Shown one piece after another: positions 23,501-35,035 of a stretch of DNA of 64,000 nt. How positions within the stretch are numbered: the stretch's first letter is position 1; each line of letters begins with the position of its first letter. The stretch lies in contig JALRMH010000006.1 in the NCBI GenBank assembly GCA_026119935.1, positions 1-64,000 of the forward strand, read 5' to 3'. Source of the DNA: Endothia cerciana. Its lineage: Eukaryota > Ascomycota > Sordariomycetes > Diaporthales > Cryphonectriaceae. The notes under the pieces were generated by a model, which saw only the letters and a list, made by a program, of their open reading frames with translations, was not told the DNA's origin and made no database searches. A program made the position numbers and the translations under genes.

Positions 23501-23995
23501 TCAGTGGGGAAGTAAACGGGTGTTTGGGCATGTTCCGAGTTGCCTCGCAAACCCCCAGGAGGGTGTGTGGTACCACAGTACTGCCGCCCACTGCCACCCT
23601 GCACGAGGCACCCGTAAGGAGCGCCAGCGAGCGTGGCCAGGCCCCACCCTGTTGCCGCTAGTGGGCCCTGCATCCTGTGATACTACTACTATGGTACATT
23701 CTAGGACATCCCTGTTCCCGGCTTGCATGCACTGCCACTTCTGTGGGCTGCTCGTCTCCTCCTCGTCTCCCTGCACTAACTTTACTTACGTTCCCCCAAC
23801 TTGCCTCTTATGCCACACACAATACGCTCTGTACCTTTTCTTTGACCAGGCCTTGTGCAACTTACTGCTCTACACCACCTACACACCTCTCGCCGTACCA
23901 CCGAGGCAGTCTCCGTTCTGGAGAGCCATGCCATTCCGTCTCTTGTCGTTCGCAGATATCAGAGCGAGGACGAGATCTTCGTCAATCATCGGAAA
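20541..23995. other. 3.4-kb gene-poor region
   Basis: No frame here carries a motif I recognise, and the longest are interrupted. A 12-bp tandem repeat lies near 23.2 kb. Sequence from about 23.7 kb onward is CT-rich and likely promoter and leader of the Ca2+-ATPase. Fragments near 21.4-21.8 kb on the minus strand could be an old degraded gene, but I cannot assign a family. Confidence 0.5.
23193..23237. repeat. 12-bp tandem repeat (GCATTGGCACCA)
   Basis: About 3.75 head-to-tail identical copies of a 12-bp unit in intergenic DNA. No spacers are present, so it is not a CRISPR array. Confidence 0.9.
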
Positions 23996-26900
23996 ATGGC
24001 ACCTGGCAGGCCTAGGGCGTGAGTACAATCCTCGCGACAGCCCCCCGTCACCAGCACGGCATCACTGCATCAAGCTGACCAGGACTATGCAGACCTACCA
24101 TAACTATCGATACCACCGCGGTGAACTCGAGTCCCCAGGACGATGTGCCAGAAGATGGCGTCTCGAGACCCGCCGGCCACTCGCCTGTCTCTACGTTTGA
24201 TGATGGCCACAGCCCATCAACCGTCGTTGACCCCTTGACCCAAAGCTGGACCACAACCTCACATAGAATCGCACACGAATCCTCCAATGGACGTGAAGCC
24301 CGGCCAGTTTTAGATACAGAACCATCATTTGAAAGCAGGGAGAGCCGACCGACAAGTCCTCACAATGTCTCCAGCCCGATCTCTAAGGGGACCGACGGCG
24401 TCTTCCTTTCCGTCCCAGGCAACCAAAACCTCCGCTCAAGACAGAACAGCGTCGACTCGTCTGACGGGTCCCGTCCCAGATCATCGACACAGCTGGATAC
24501 GGGCACCACTCTTTACCAGAGCGAGCCGGGAGACACGAAGGCTACCGTCTCCGCGGAATTCGACAATGAAAAGATCATGAAGGACCCTGATGCGCTGAAG
24601 CCCGATCAAGGCAAAGAGGCGGACTTTCAGGTCGACAACAACCCGTTTGCTTTCAGCCCCGGACAACTGTCCAAAATGTTCAACCCGAAAAGTCTGGCGG
24701 CGTTTTATAAACTGGGAGGGCTTCACGGCATAGAAAAGGGTTTGCGATCAGATCGGCATGCTGGTCTAGGGATTGACGAGACCCAATTGGACGGACGGGT
24801 CACTTTCGCCGACGCGACAGGCTCCAAGAAGATCGAGACTGAGGGCGTGGGCTGCGCAGCCCCCGAACCGACGACCGAGGCGCATGCTCACTCGGGAAAC
24901 TCGAACGACCAGTTTGCCGACAGAAAACGGGTGTTCTGCGACAACAGACTCCCGGAAAAGAAGGGCAAGAGCCTGTTACAGCTGATGTGGATCACATATA
25001 ACGACAAGGTGTTGATTTTGCTCTCCATCGCGGCTGTTGTGTCGCTGGCCATCGGTCTTTACCAAACATTCGGGACAAAGCACGATACAGCCAACCCACC
25101 GGTCGAGTGGGTCGAGGGTGTCGCCATCATTGGGGCCATCCTGATTGTTGTCATCGTCGGTTCTCTGAACGACTATCAAAAGGAACGACAATTTGCCAAG
25201 TTGAACAAGAAAAAGCAGGATCGGGACGTCAAGGTTGTGCGGTCGGGAAAGACAATCGAAATCAGCGTCTTCGACATCCTCGTTGGCGAAGTGCTGCATC
25301 TTGAGCCGGGTGACATGATCCCAGTTGATGGAGTGTTGATCGAAGGTTTTAATGTCAAATGTGACGAGTCTCAGGCCACGGGAGAATCGGATATTATCCG
25401 AAAGAGGCCGGCAGACGAGGTTATCGCCGCCATCGAGAATGGAGACGACCTCAGCAAGATGGATCCATTCATCCAGTCTGGGGCCCGCGTCATGGAGGGA
25501 GTTGGGACGTTCATGTCCACAGCTGTCGGTGTCAACTCGAGCCACGGCAAGACTCTCATGGCCCTTAATGACGACCCGGAGATGACGCCGCTTCAGTCAA
25601 AGCTCAATGTCATCGCCGAGTACATCGCAAAGCTTGGAGGTGCTGTCGGCCTGCTGCTCTTCATCGTGCTCTTCATTGAATTCCTAGTCAAGCTCAAGGA
25701 TCAAGGGTCTTTGACGCCAACTCAAAAGGGCCAGGAATTCCTCAACATCTTCATCGTCATTGTTACCATCATCGTCGTGGCTGTACGTATTACCTTCCCC
25801 TTTCAATGGAGGACTTGATCCTGAGACGAAATCTGTCGGGGCATGGCTCAAGCCCCATCTTCCTTATTCTTACCATGCACACAACTGACTCCGAGCGCAA
25901 AGGTCCCTGAAGGATTACCGTTAGCAGTCACTCTGGCCCTAGCTTTCGCGACAACACGCATGTTGAGGGACAACAACTTGGTACGGCACCTCAAGGCTTG
26001 TGAGGTAATGGGGAACGCCACTACTATCTGCTCCGACAAGACGGGTACTTTGACGCAAAATAAGATGCAGGTCGTGGCTGGTACCATCAGCACATCACAT
26101 CGATTCGGCGGAGTGCCGCTTAGAAGCGGAGAAGACGGCAGGAATGAGAACTCATCTTCCGATGTCAGCGCTGCAGAGCTCATCAAGATGCTCGGTCCAG
26201 ATGTCAAGGACCTGCTGAAGAATTCGATATCCCTGAACTCGACGGCCTTCGAGGGCGAGGTTGATGGGCAGATGACCTTCATTGGATCGAAGACCGAGAC
26301 TGCGCTTCTCATTTTCGCCAAGGAATACCTCGGCATGGGTCCTGTCAGCGAGGAGCGGGCAAACGCCAAGATTCTGCAGCTCATTCCCTTCGATTCGGGC
26401 CGCAAGTGCATGGGCATTGTGGTTCAGATGTCCAACGGCAAGGCCAGGTTGTACATCAAGGGCGCTTCGGAAATAGTGCTTGCTCAGTGCACGTCGATGC
26501 TCAGGGATCCTTCCACGGACTGCTCTACTGCCCCGCTCGGTCCAGAGCACAAGGAAACCGTATCCAAGCTCATTGAGCACTACGCCTCGCAATCTCTCCG
26601 GACGATCGGAATTGTATACAAGGATTTTGACAAGTGGCCACCACCAAGAGCGCGCCGCGTGGATGGCGAGAGGGATGAGGTCCAATTTGACGCAATCTTC
26701 AACAACATGGTGTTCGTCAGCATGGTTGGTATCAAGGATCCACTGCGCGAAGGCGTTCGCGAGGCAGTGAAGGACTGCCAGAAGGCGGGAGTTGTGGTAC
26801 GCATGGTCACCGGTGACAACAAACTCACGGCCCAGGCAATCGCAGAGGATTGTGGAATCCTTCGGCCTGATTCTGTTGTCATGGAGGGCCCTGAATTCCG

Positions 26901-28452
26901 CAACATGCCCACATCGGAGCAGATCAATATCTTGCCGAGGCTGCACGTCTTGGCCCGATCCAGCCCTGAGGACAAACGTACTCTTGTTGGTCTCCTGAAG
27001 AACAAGGGGGAGACTGTCGCGGTCACTGGGGATGGCACCAACGACGCACCGGCCTTGAAGCTTGCCGACGTCGGATTCTCGATGGGCATTGCTGGTACCG
27101 AAGTCGCCAAGGAGGCCTCGGCAATCATTCTGATGGACGACAACTTCAACTCCATTGTCAAGGCCTTAAAGTGGGGTCGCGCCGTTAATGATGCCGTCAA
27201 GCGATTCCTGCAGTTCCAGCTGACCGTCAATATTACTGCTGTCATTCTGACATTCGTCTCGGCTGTTTCCAGCGAATCCGAGTCCAGTGTCCTCACGGCT
27301 GTCCAGCTGTTGTGGGTGAACCTGATCATGGACACACTTGCCGCGTTGGCTTTGGCAACCGATCCTCCACAGGATAGTGTCCTGGACCGCAAGCCAGAGC
27401 GCAGGAACTCTTCTATCATTTCTACAACCATGTGGAAGATGATCATCGGCCAGGCCATCTACCAACTGGTCATCACCTTCCTCATCTATTTCGGAAAAGC
27501 AGCTGTCCTGCCCGGTCCCGATGATATCACAGACGACCAAATCCAAACACTGGTGTTCAACACTTTTGTGTGGATGCAGATCTTCAACCAGTGGAAGTAA
27601 GTCGAACACCTCATTCCACGTCTGCAGCAGTCAGTCAAGATGCTAACCAGGCACAGTAACCGTCGTCTGGATAACCAGTTCAATATCTTTGAAGGCCTCT
27701 TCAAGAACTGGTTCTTCATCGGTATCAGTCTCATTATGTGTGGCGGACAGGTCCTCATTATCTTTGTCGGTGGCAAGGCGTTCAACATCGCATCTGGTGG
27801 GCAGTCCAGCATCATGTGGGGAACAGCCATCCTACTCGGTTTCCTGTCGATTCCCATTGGCGTCGTCGTTCGCCTCGTCCCCGACTCTCTTCTGGAGAAG
27901 ATGGTGCCCGAGTCTCTCAAGCGCAGGGCACATTCCAAGGTCCCCGAGTTCACCGTCTCCGATGACGAGGAGCGTTTCCAGCATTACCCGGCACCGTTCG
28001 CCGACGTTCGCGACGAGCTTGCCTTCATGAAGCGGCTCAAGGGCGGACGTGTTAACAATCTCAAGTTCGCTATGAAACACCCACGCGAAACCTTCATACC
28101 CAAGTACAAGAGCCCGTCTCACTCGCGCCAGAACTCCCGGTCCAACTCCATACGGCTACCCATGACCCCAACCCGAGAGAATAGCTTCAGCTCGACCGGC
28201 GCCGGCGGTGTGGTTGGCCAAGGCACGCCCGAGTCCAGCCGGAAACCTTCTAGGTCGATACGTTCTAGGTCGAACTCGGCCCTGGGCGCCGCGGCGCTGA
28301 TGCCGGGCATTGTGGCGGGCAGCATCGGCGCCGCGGGATGGTCACCGATAGACAGGGGCGCCGACTGGCAACAGTTTCCTCCCGTGAAACCAACACCCTC
28401 GCCGCTAGCAGCCGCTTCGCCCTCGAAACCACCAGAGGAGGGCTCATCATGA
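23996..28452 (+). CDS. pmc1: Vacuolar-type Ca2+ P-type ATPase (PMC1-like)
   Basis: P2B calcium pump that clears cytosolic Ca2+ into the vacuole, opposing calcineurin signalling. Exons are 23996-24018, 24093-25782, 25903-27596 and 27657-28452, about 1,400 residues. The 23-nt first exon provides the ATG; the long second exon has none in frame at its 5' edge. Features: disordered N-terminus; first membrane helix near 313 (VLILLSIAAVVSLAIGLY); actuator loop (TGES within CDESQATGESD); PEGLPLAVTLALAFAT near 573; phosphorylation site ICSDKTGTLT with Asp about 616; YIKGASEIVL; VTGDN; hinge GDGTNDAPALKLADVGFSMG at about 947; and C-terminal helices including LLWVNLIMDTLAALALATDPP. The intron at 25783-25902 splits VVA from VPEGLP. 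A long Ser-rich tail of about 190 residues follows the last helix. Several PMC1 paralogues are usual in these fungi, so the exact orthologue is not certain. Confidence 0.93.
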
Positions 28453-29228
28453 CACTGAAGTGTTCGTGAAGTTCACAGGCGAAAATACAGGTGTTTGGAT
28501 TTGGGAAGTTAATCACGTGACTTGGCTTGTTGTAACCTTTTTTCTGGTGGCCGGATATCTCGATAGACAACACCGGTAGTAATGCATACCCTAGGGCTTT
28601 GTGAGGGCAATCTCAACCCCTTATTCTGTGTGTCCTGCTTATATGATCCCTGGTATGATATTTGTGAACTTATACTGGACCTCAAGGCCCCCCGAGAGCT
28701 CTTGGAGGCTACAACGATCTACAGCGAGGTCTACCAATAGTGGTTCAATGAGTGGCAGAGAACATAGGCAGGGAATCAGTAGGGCATGACTGGGAAGGGC
28801 TACGAAAGTTGCGAGAACCACGAAGATCATAAGACAGACTTACACAGAGATATAGGGTATCAGAGGGCTAACAAGGCTTTCTGTGATAATTCCCCTCTCT
28901 CTCTCCCCCCTCCCCCCTATTTCTTAATTTTCTTGGTTACTCATTTATTTATCAATGAGGAGCACTATTGATACTACCTAAGTAAATTAAGCCACTAGGT
29001 AGCGCTTCAAACGAGCTTTATAGTTCCCTACGTCTGTCTACCAGAGTGAGAGGGGCGATAAGCTTATCGGAGGGAATAGTCGCGTCTGTCTTTTATTATT
29101 CCCAAACAACAACCCCCCCCCCCCTTTCGCCAGTACAAGTACACTTCCCAATGTGGTCGTCGCTCCTCGACTGCATCGATCTTGATGGGTAACTGAGCCT
29201 TGAAAGGGTAGGCCCCTGGGTCTCGAGG
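28453..29228. other. Intergenic, AT-rich transition
   Basis: 3' region of the Ca2+-ATPase followed by AT-rich sequence with a CT microsatellite and C run near 28890-28917 and another C run at 29113-29124. No gene seen. Composition shifts from GC-rich to AT-richer about here. Confidence 0.55.
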
Positions 29229-30030
29229 CTATCCAGCTGGGAAGGACTCCGCAGCGCCAAGCTCCCTGCATTCCCAGAACACGTGTTGTTCACCGAAGTG
29301 TATGGTGCGAGGCGGCAACCCGTTCCTGAAAGACCCAGCCATGGGTGTTGATGTGAGTATTCGATACATTATCCTCCCACGATCGGTACTCTGCGACGTT
29401 GCAGGTAATGTATTCGGTATTGAAAGGGGCCCGCCCACCTTCATGGACAGGGCCCAGCCCGTCTACACATAGCTTTAACGGATCCTCTGGTAACACGGGA
29501 GCCTTGTTTCGGAAAAAGCCATCGTTGCAGCCTCGCGAGGCGGTGGCGGATATCGCGCAGAGAGACCCGGGGTAAACCTTGGCCATCATGGCTGCCTCCT
29601 GAAGCCAGTCCACACCGTCCCCATCCTGGATGATGCAGAGGGACTCGATCCACAGATATCGGACTCCAATGCGCCGGGTCAACTCAATGGCATCGCGGAA
29701 CGTCTGAGTAGGAGCCATGAGCTCGATGCCCTCTTGGAAGGATGCCATTGTTTCCATCAGTAGGCGGAGGGGTTGAGGCTTGCCCCAACAATGGCCCAGA
29801 GTTATACATTCACCTCTTGGGCATTCGGCTGCCGTGATGACCGGTATGCCCACGTCCGCCGATGTCCAGCAGGCGTGTGAGGTGCCATGACACCCTTGCC
29901 ATTAGCTGAGCAGAATCGATCGTGCCGGTGGTGGAACAGCAGTCTGGTGTGATTTGATGCAGGAGTCCAGCCAGCGTGCAACCTGCTCGAAAATCCTATC
30001 GGAGGTGTTGCCTGACGAGCATAGCGGGGC
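29229..30030 (-). pseudogene. HET-domain gene relic
   Basis: HET-domain proteins drive heterokaryon incompatibility, a cell-death response to non-self. Recognisable pieces on the minus strand are an N-terminal FEQVARWLDSCIKSHQ segment (about 30030-29905), then CITLGHCWG, TFRDAIELTRRIGVRYLWIESLCIIQD, ISATASRGCNDGFF and GWVFQER (29853-29290), then TIHFGEQHVFWECRE (about 29320-29229). They do not form one frame. A TAA lies at 29902-29904. The reading changes frame at a CCC run at 29319-29321 (plus strand), between the GWVFQER block and the FGEQHVFWECRE block. An LTRLLDIG stretch near 29855-29878 is in yet another frame. No C-terminal region follows. Introns might explain part of this, but no good splice signals cover the shifts. 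Confidence 0.75.
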
Positions 30031-31544
30031 CCCCATGCAGGAACAGTTGCGGTTGGTCCCGGTGCCTGCTGGCAGACACGTGTGTTCTCTGAGCCAGAAA
30101 AGAGCCCGAACGGCCGGTATAAATGGCAGAAAGGTACGGGCTCGGACGAGAAGAGCTCTTGGGCTTCTTCGACGACATAAATAGAAAGATAGAATGCCTT
30201 CTGCTCAGGATCAAAGATTGAGATTGAAAGGCTTGCGATGAGACGTCACCCGTGTTCCTGGCCTGGGGCTTCCAGTGCGTCACGAACTTTCTTTTTCATC
30301 CGTGTCCACACCAGACAGCATACCTGACATGCAAGCTCGGCAGAAGCCTTAAGTCTGCCCTCGGAAGCGTGATGGTCCACCCAAAATTTCCCGTCTTCTC
30401 AGATATAGCCCGCCCGTTTCTTTTCCGGCTGCTGAGACACTCCGAACAGGTTCTGCAAATCATGGCTGGAACTTTTGGAAAAGCCGACGCCTCTACCCGA
30501 GATCAGGAGGGGACGCCAGCTTGATGCGCTTGAGAGGGAAAGACTCGGGACTGGGCTTCTCTCACACAATACGTCCCGTCTGATGCCTGGCTGACCGCAA
30601 AGGACGAGGCAAGCCGCTCAGAGTGTGATTCGGCTCGACTAAAACGTGGAAGGGGAGAAGGGGGATCCCGAGATTTCTGATGTGAGGTGTGAAAGAACTG
30701 CAAAAAGGTGGTAAGAATGCAATGGTCTGTACCGTATGAAAGCATCAAAGCCTGGCATCTCGGGCAGGACTCAACAGCTGAAGCCATGTGCTCATGCGAC
30801 AGGCCTCCCATGTGTGGAGCCTGAGACTGCTTATACTTGTCTTTTCATTATTCTGCAGCTGAGGCATGGGGCTGCTCAATGGCAGTTGTCGAGTTCGGTG
30901 AAATTGCATCAGATTATGGAGCTATCCACGACGCTCCCGCTGGATGAATGCTTCTAAGCTGGGCAGATCACCCGATCCGATCCGAAGAGACCAAAACGTC
31001 AGCGTTATGAAGGAATATTGCTAGTGCTTGCTGAGGGTAGGCTGTACGCAAGCACACCTTCGCAATCTGAGATGGGTTGGATTTAATGTATAGGATGTGG
31101 TAATCTGTAATATTGCCTTATAGGTTTGTGCCAATTGTTTCCATTGCAGCATGAAAAAGCTGTACGGAATGAACTGGTGAGTGAGATAAGAGGATCTTAT
31201 GTGATGAAATGTCGGAGACAAAGTTGTATTGCGGGACAGGCGAGGTGTTGATTCTGTAAAGCAAGTTGTCAGTATGCAAGGACAAATCACCATACTGACA
31301 CTAGTTGTGGTACATAAATACTAACTTGGTTGCAGAAGAACATCAATTGATATTTAAGTCGGAAGAGTGTGGGTCAGGACTGCATCCTGCAAAGCTAGAC
31401 AAGACCTAGATTCCCCAGATTTCCTGCAGCATGCTCACCTGAACTGAGTTTGGCTGCTGTGGTCTCACCTAAGGCGAGGGTACTTTCTAGGAAATAAGGA
31501 CTCATTGGAAGGCTGTGCTCCGCTGAGGGCCTTGAAAAGTGAAT
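30031..31544. other. Intergenic, no gene seen
   Basis: Between the HET relic and the small CxxC frame. Short open frames on both strands have no recognisable features. Sequence just beyond 30030 could include more of the HET relic's N-terminus, but too eroded to assign. Confidence 0.5.
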
Positions 31545-31742
31545 TTATTTGCCCAGTTTTCCCATCTTCTTGGTGAGGTCAGCGACAGCGCGTTGCATCT
31601 CCTGCTTCTCCTGCATCTGCTTTTCAGAGCAAAGGCGGCATTTGTCGTAGGGCTGGAGTCGAGGGATTTTGGCCTTACAGACAATGCAATCCTTGGCCCC
31701 ATGAATGAAGATGCCCGAAGAAGAGCTGCCCGAAGAAGACAT
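31545..31742 (-). CDS. Possible small CxxC...CxxC protein, 65 aa
   Basis: Open frame starting MSSSGSSSSG and ending KKMGKLGK. It holds two cysteine pairs, CIVC and CRLC, 12 residues apart, a spacing that could bind one zinc ion, followed by a charged amphipathic helix (EKQMQEKQEMQRAVADLTKKM). I do not recognise a family. The regular layout (Ser-rich tail, zinc knuckle, coiled coil) is more gene-like than random frames nearby, but there is no homology evidence and no intron to support it. The frame continues upstream of this ATG with less gene-like composition, so the start is a guess. Confidence 0.4.
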   Translation of the reverse strand: MSSSGSSSSGIFIHGAKDCIVCKAKIPRLQPYDKCRLCSEKQMQEKQEMQRAVADLTKKMGKLGK

Positions 31743-33034
31743 AATGGCTATTTGTCCAAGGACTTTCTGGCAAATTTGGTTTTGGTGGTTCGTACCCAGG
31801 GGAGCAGTGATCAGATTGATCAGCTTTGGCGAGAAATGAGGCTGTCTCAATTTCGAGGCAAGGGATATTCTCATTTATATGTCCATAGCCACAAGCAAAG
31901 ATGCAGGAACTTTGCTAAAACAATTGAGTTGTGTTGGGTTAGCACGCGTCCATATGATGTGAAAGCAGCATTGTTAGTTGAATTCTAGTAAATGACCTTC
32001 GGGATCACTAGCTATTGTATGACCCAAGGCGGACGGACACCTTTGCTCTATGTTAACTCAAGATCAAGGAACAAGATCGTAGGGTAACAATTTGATTGTC
32101 TGCGTTCAAGAGAACGGAAGCACAATACATGCACTTTTTGAAAGAAAGAAAGCATATTTCAATAACTTCACAAAGCACTAAGCCAGATCAGATTCGCTAC
32201 TGCATTTGGCTAATTAGACACTATGTACTTGACTAATGAATCATGCACCATATCTATACCTAGGTACTCGTGGCGCGGGTTTTCTTATCAAACAATATCA
32301 AAGGAGACCATACTATAGACAGGCATTCTTCAAGAGCACAGGGTGCTACCGGAATAGAGTTGTCACCACTTGAGATCCTTGCACTAAGTATAGTGGTGAA
32401 ACTACTATCCTGTAGCGTCTAGATGGCCAAGCTCCACGAGCGGTTCTATGGCAAGCTCAGAGTGAACATAACTGGAGGATGAATCACCACTGAAGAATAT
32501 AAATATACTCTAGGCAGCGTATTAAGCTGCCCTGGGAATGATTGGCCCTGCGCCCTGGAGTCAATATTCCGAGATCTCAGCGAAAAGCGGCTGCCATCTT
32601 GAAGCTTGATCAGTGAAGCGATGTGATTTCCACATAATTCATCAAGACAAAACATCCTTCCCGGTTCAGATTCCGTATCACATTATGCTTCATCAACCGG
32701 ACCTTCTCAGGGTAGGCACGCGCCATAATATTCACGCGCAACATATTTCATAGACCTGTGGAAGTGCTAGTAGGGTCTTCAGAAAGTACGTACGGTTGTC
32801 TGCCATTTCAGTAATCTAGCTAGCAAAAACAACACGGTTATACATCCGTGGCGGGGTAGTGAATACCGTCAGTGAATGATAACGACGATATATTGACATC
32901 TTCACTGATGAATCACGTGAACCCTGGCCGCTGCCACAAGACCCGACTGTTTTCTCATTCATAAGCCAACTAGGTCGTATGCTCCTAATGCCTATAATCC
33001 TTCACCACATTCTAATTACCCTAGAAACCGGAAT
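31743..33034. other. Intergenic, AT-rich, no gene seen
   Basis: About 1.3 kb of AT-rich DNA between the small CxxC frame and the NTF2-like gene. Only very short open frames. No repeats or RNA genes recognised. Confidence 0.55.
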
Positions 33035-33534
33035 TTACTGAGGGTTCTTCGCCATATACTCCTTAACCTTGCCAAGAAAGTTCGTAGCGAACTGCGAATC
33101 CACAAACTCCTCAATATGAGTGATCTTGTCGCCCGTTTCATTGAAATCAAGGAAAAAGACATATTCATTCTTGTAGTCCGCAACAGGCGAATCTCCCACA
33201 CCCGATGCGTACATGGCGAGACAGTGGTTGTTGGGGTCGTTCACGATCTTGTGGATGTCGACCTAGTCAACGATAGATAGTCAGCCAAGGAACTTTTAAT
33301 GTGCTTGGTATAACTATATTGACGTACGTGGAACTTCCTCATGATCTTCTGTAGGGGCTGAAAGAACTCTCGGTACTCGGCATTGGTCTTGGAGGGACGG
33401 CCAAGTGATCGTGGCAGGATACCATGGACGCACTCGTCTGCACGCACGCGCAAGACGGCGTCAGCGGTGTATTCATTGTAGCCTTCAAAAAGGGCCTTCG
33501 CTGTTTCGACCTGCTTCTCGGCGAGTGTAGACAT
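33035..33534 (-). CDS. NTF2/SnoaL-like small protein
   Basis: Predicted cone-shaped alpha+beta-barrel protein of the SnoaL/NTF2-like superfamily, often found in fungal metabolite clusters as cyclases, isomerases or binding proteins. Exons 33534-33328 and 33262-33035 join in phase across a 65-nt intron (GTACGT...CTAG), giving 144 residues, a normal length for the fold. Exon 1 has KQVETAKALFEGYNEYTADAVLRVRADECVHGILP, the helix-turn-helix lead-in with the helix-end segment; exon 2 has NEYVFFLDFNETGDKITHIEEFVDSQFATNFL, the typical strand-turn-strand with a final helix. Catalytic specificity cannot be read from the sequence. It lies alone upstream of the tRNA array, about 2.6 kb from the dehydrogenase gene, so cluster membership is possible but unproven. 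Confidence 0.78.
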
Positions 33535-34397
33535 TGTGAAAATTTTATTGATGACTTTTCAATGAATCCTGAGGGCTGTGGAAGGATGGATGTGATGGTA
33601 GCGGGTTTGTGCCTGTTGAGGAGCATTCATCTATTCCGATCGGGAACATCCTCTCCTTTATATTGTCGATTATCTCTCTTCTCTCAGTAACTGTCCTCTG
33701 TAGGATCTCCGTGTCCATGCAGTAGCTTAAGCGGAATTTGTCATCGTTCACGATCCACCGATCCATGAATCCTTCAATCCCACAATTCATTCCCCCTCTC
33801 TTCCAACTCCCAAATACAATTTATATCTACCAAACTATCAATCATAGTCTGTAAAGAATTCAACAGGAGTCGAAATGATCCTATATGATGTCATTGGACG
33901 TGTTGGCTTCTTTGCTAATCAATCTAGACTTTAGACCACATGCGTGTGCCTTCAGGTAGATGTCCTAGTTATTCGGCCAATGATTCTGATCAGCTACGAT
34001 AAGTCTAGACTCTTCTGATATACTATTACGTTGAATGCAATACATTGGAATTCGGGGAAGGAGGTCACGGCTGCGCTCCGTGCTCGCTCTGGTACTTATG
34101 TTACACCATGTAAAGTGTAGAGGCTGAGAAGAGTGCGGCCTCAGAAGTTTGAAAGACCTGAATTTCCAAGATAATCGAGCCGAGGTATTGTCTTCGGTGG
34201 TAAATTATTGCAACTGAACGAGATATTTGCAGCATTCAAACTCCACGGATAAGTCGAAAAACACTAGATGTAGATGTATATGGAAGGTTCTAGACGGAAA
34301 CATGGAAGGAAAGCCGCGTTGAGAGTAGAAGCTGGAGATGTAAAGAAAATTTGACTGAGGAAGCACTTGAATCGGTTATTTTGAACTGCAAAAATGA
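33535..34397. other. Intergenic between NTF2-like gene and tRNA array
   Basis: Promoter side of the NTF2-like gene, then AT-rich DNA. No gene seen. Confidence 0.5.
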
Positions 34398-34489
34398 AGC
34401 CCGCACCTGGATTCGAACACAGGGACCTTCTCATAAGTACGGACACAGTCTTGTACGAGTGAGACGCTCTACCTCTAAGCCATGCGGGC
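34398..34489 (-). tRNA. tRNA-Thr(CGT), copy 1, with 19-nt intron
   Basis: Acceptor stem GCCCGCA/TGCGGGC, D arm GCTT/GAGC, anticodon stem TCTCA/TGAGA with U33 and anticodon CGT at 34457-34455 (reads ACG, Thr). A 19-nt intron (34453-34435) sits one base 3' of the anticodon, the standard nuclear position, and its GTAC can pair with the GTAC overlapping the anticodon. A and B boxes are present. The T stem is imperfect: CCTGTG faces CCAGG, so it pairs fully only with one bulged U. This defect is shared by all four copies, so the array could be functional with an odd T arm or a family of tRNA pseudogenes. Confidence 0.75.
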
Positions 34490-34577
34490 TACCAGATTGA
34501 GGGCAAGACGGTTATCAGTCCCTATGAAGCTAAGTTAGAGAGTAAGGGTAAGGGGGGGGAAAAAGAAATCAAAAACA

Positions 34578-34669
34578 AGCCCGCACCTGGATTCGAACAC
34601 AGGGACCTTCTCATAAGTACGGACACAGTCTTGTACGAGTGAGACGCTCTACCTCTAAGCCATGCGGGC
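34578..34669 (-). tRNA. tRNA-Thr(CGT), copy 2, with 19-nt intron
   Basis: Identical to copy 1 across the whole 92-nt gene, including intron and the bulged T stem, 180 bp away. Flanks are similar but not identical (for example the CCTATRAAGC stretch downstream), showing duplication of a larger unit. Confidence 0.75.
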
Positions 34670-34766
34670 TGCCAGTTTGAGGGTAGGGTTGCTATCAGTC
34701 CCTATAAAGCTGAGTAATGGAGGGAGGATCAGAGGAGGGGAAGAAAAAAAAAAAGAATCTGAGACA

Positions 34767-34858
34767 AGCCCGCACCTGGATTCGAACACAGGGACCTTCT
34801 CATGAGTACAGACACAGTCTTGTACGAGTGAGACGCTCTACCTCTAAGCCATGCGGGC
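34767..34858 (-). tRNA. tRNA-Thr(CGT), copy 3, with 19-nt intron
   Basis: Differs from copies 1 and 2 only in the intron region, by two substitutions that keep the intron pairing. Anticodon CGT and all stems are the same. Unit spacing is 189 bp from copy 2. Confidence 0.75.
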
Positions 34859-34943
34859 TACCAAGTTAGAGTATAATGGCTACCTGTCCTCTATAAATCT
34901 AAGTAATGGAGCAAGGGTTAGAGGAAAAAAGAAATCAAGAAGG

Positions 34944-35035
34944 AGCCCGCGCCTGGATTCGAACACAGGGATCTTCTCATGAGTACAGACACAATCTTGT
35001 ACGAGTGAGACGCTTTTCCACTAAGCTACGCGGGC
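34944..35035 (-). tRNA. tRNA-Thr(CGT), copy 4, diverged
   Basis: Most diverged copy. Its acceptor stem has a paired change at position 7-66 (GCCCGCG with CGCGGGC), a compensatory replacement that keeps the stem. The D arm changes to GCTT/AAGC, now fully paired. Anticodon CGT, the 19-nt intron and the bulged T stem are kept. Compensatory change argues that folding has been under selection in at least this copy. Confidence 0.72.
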
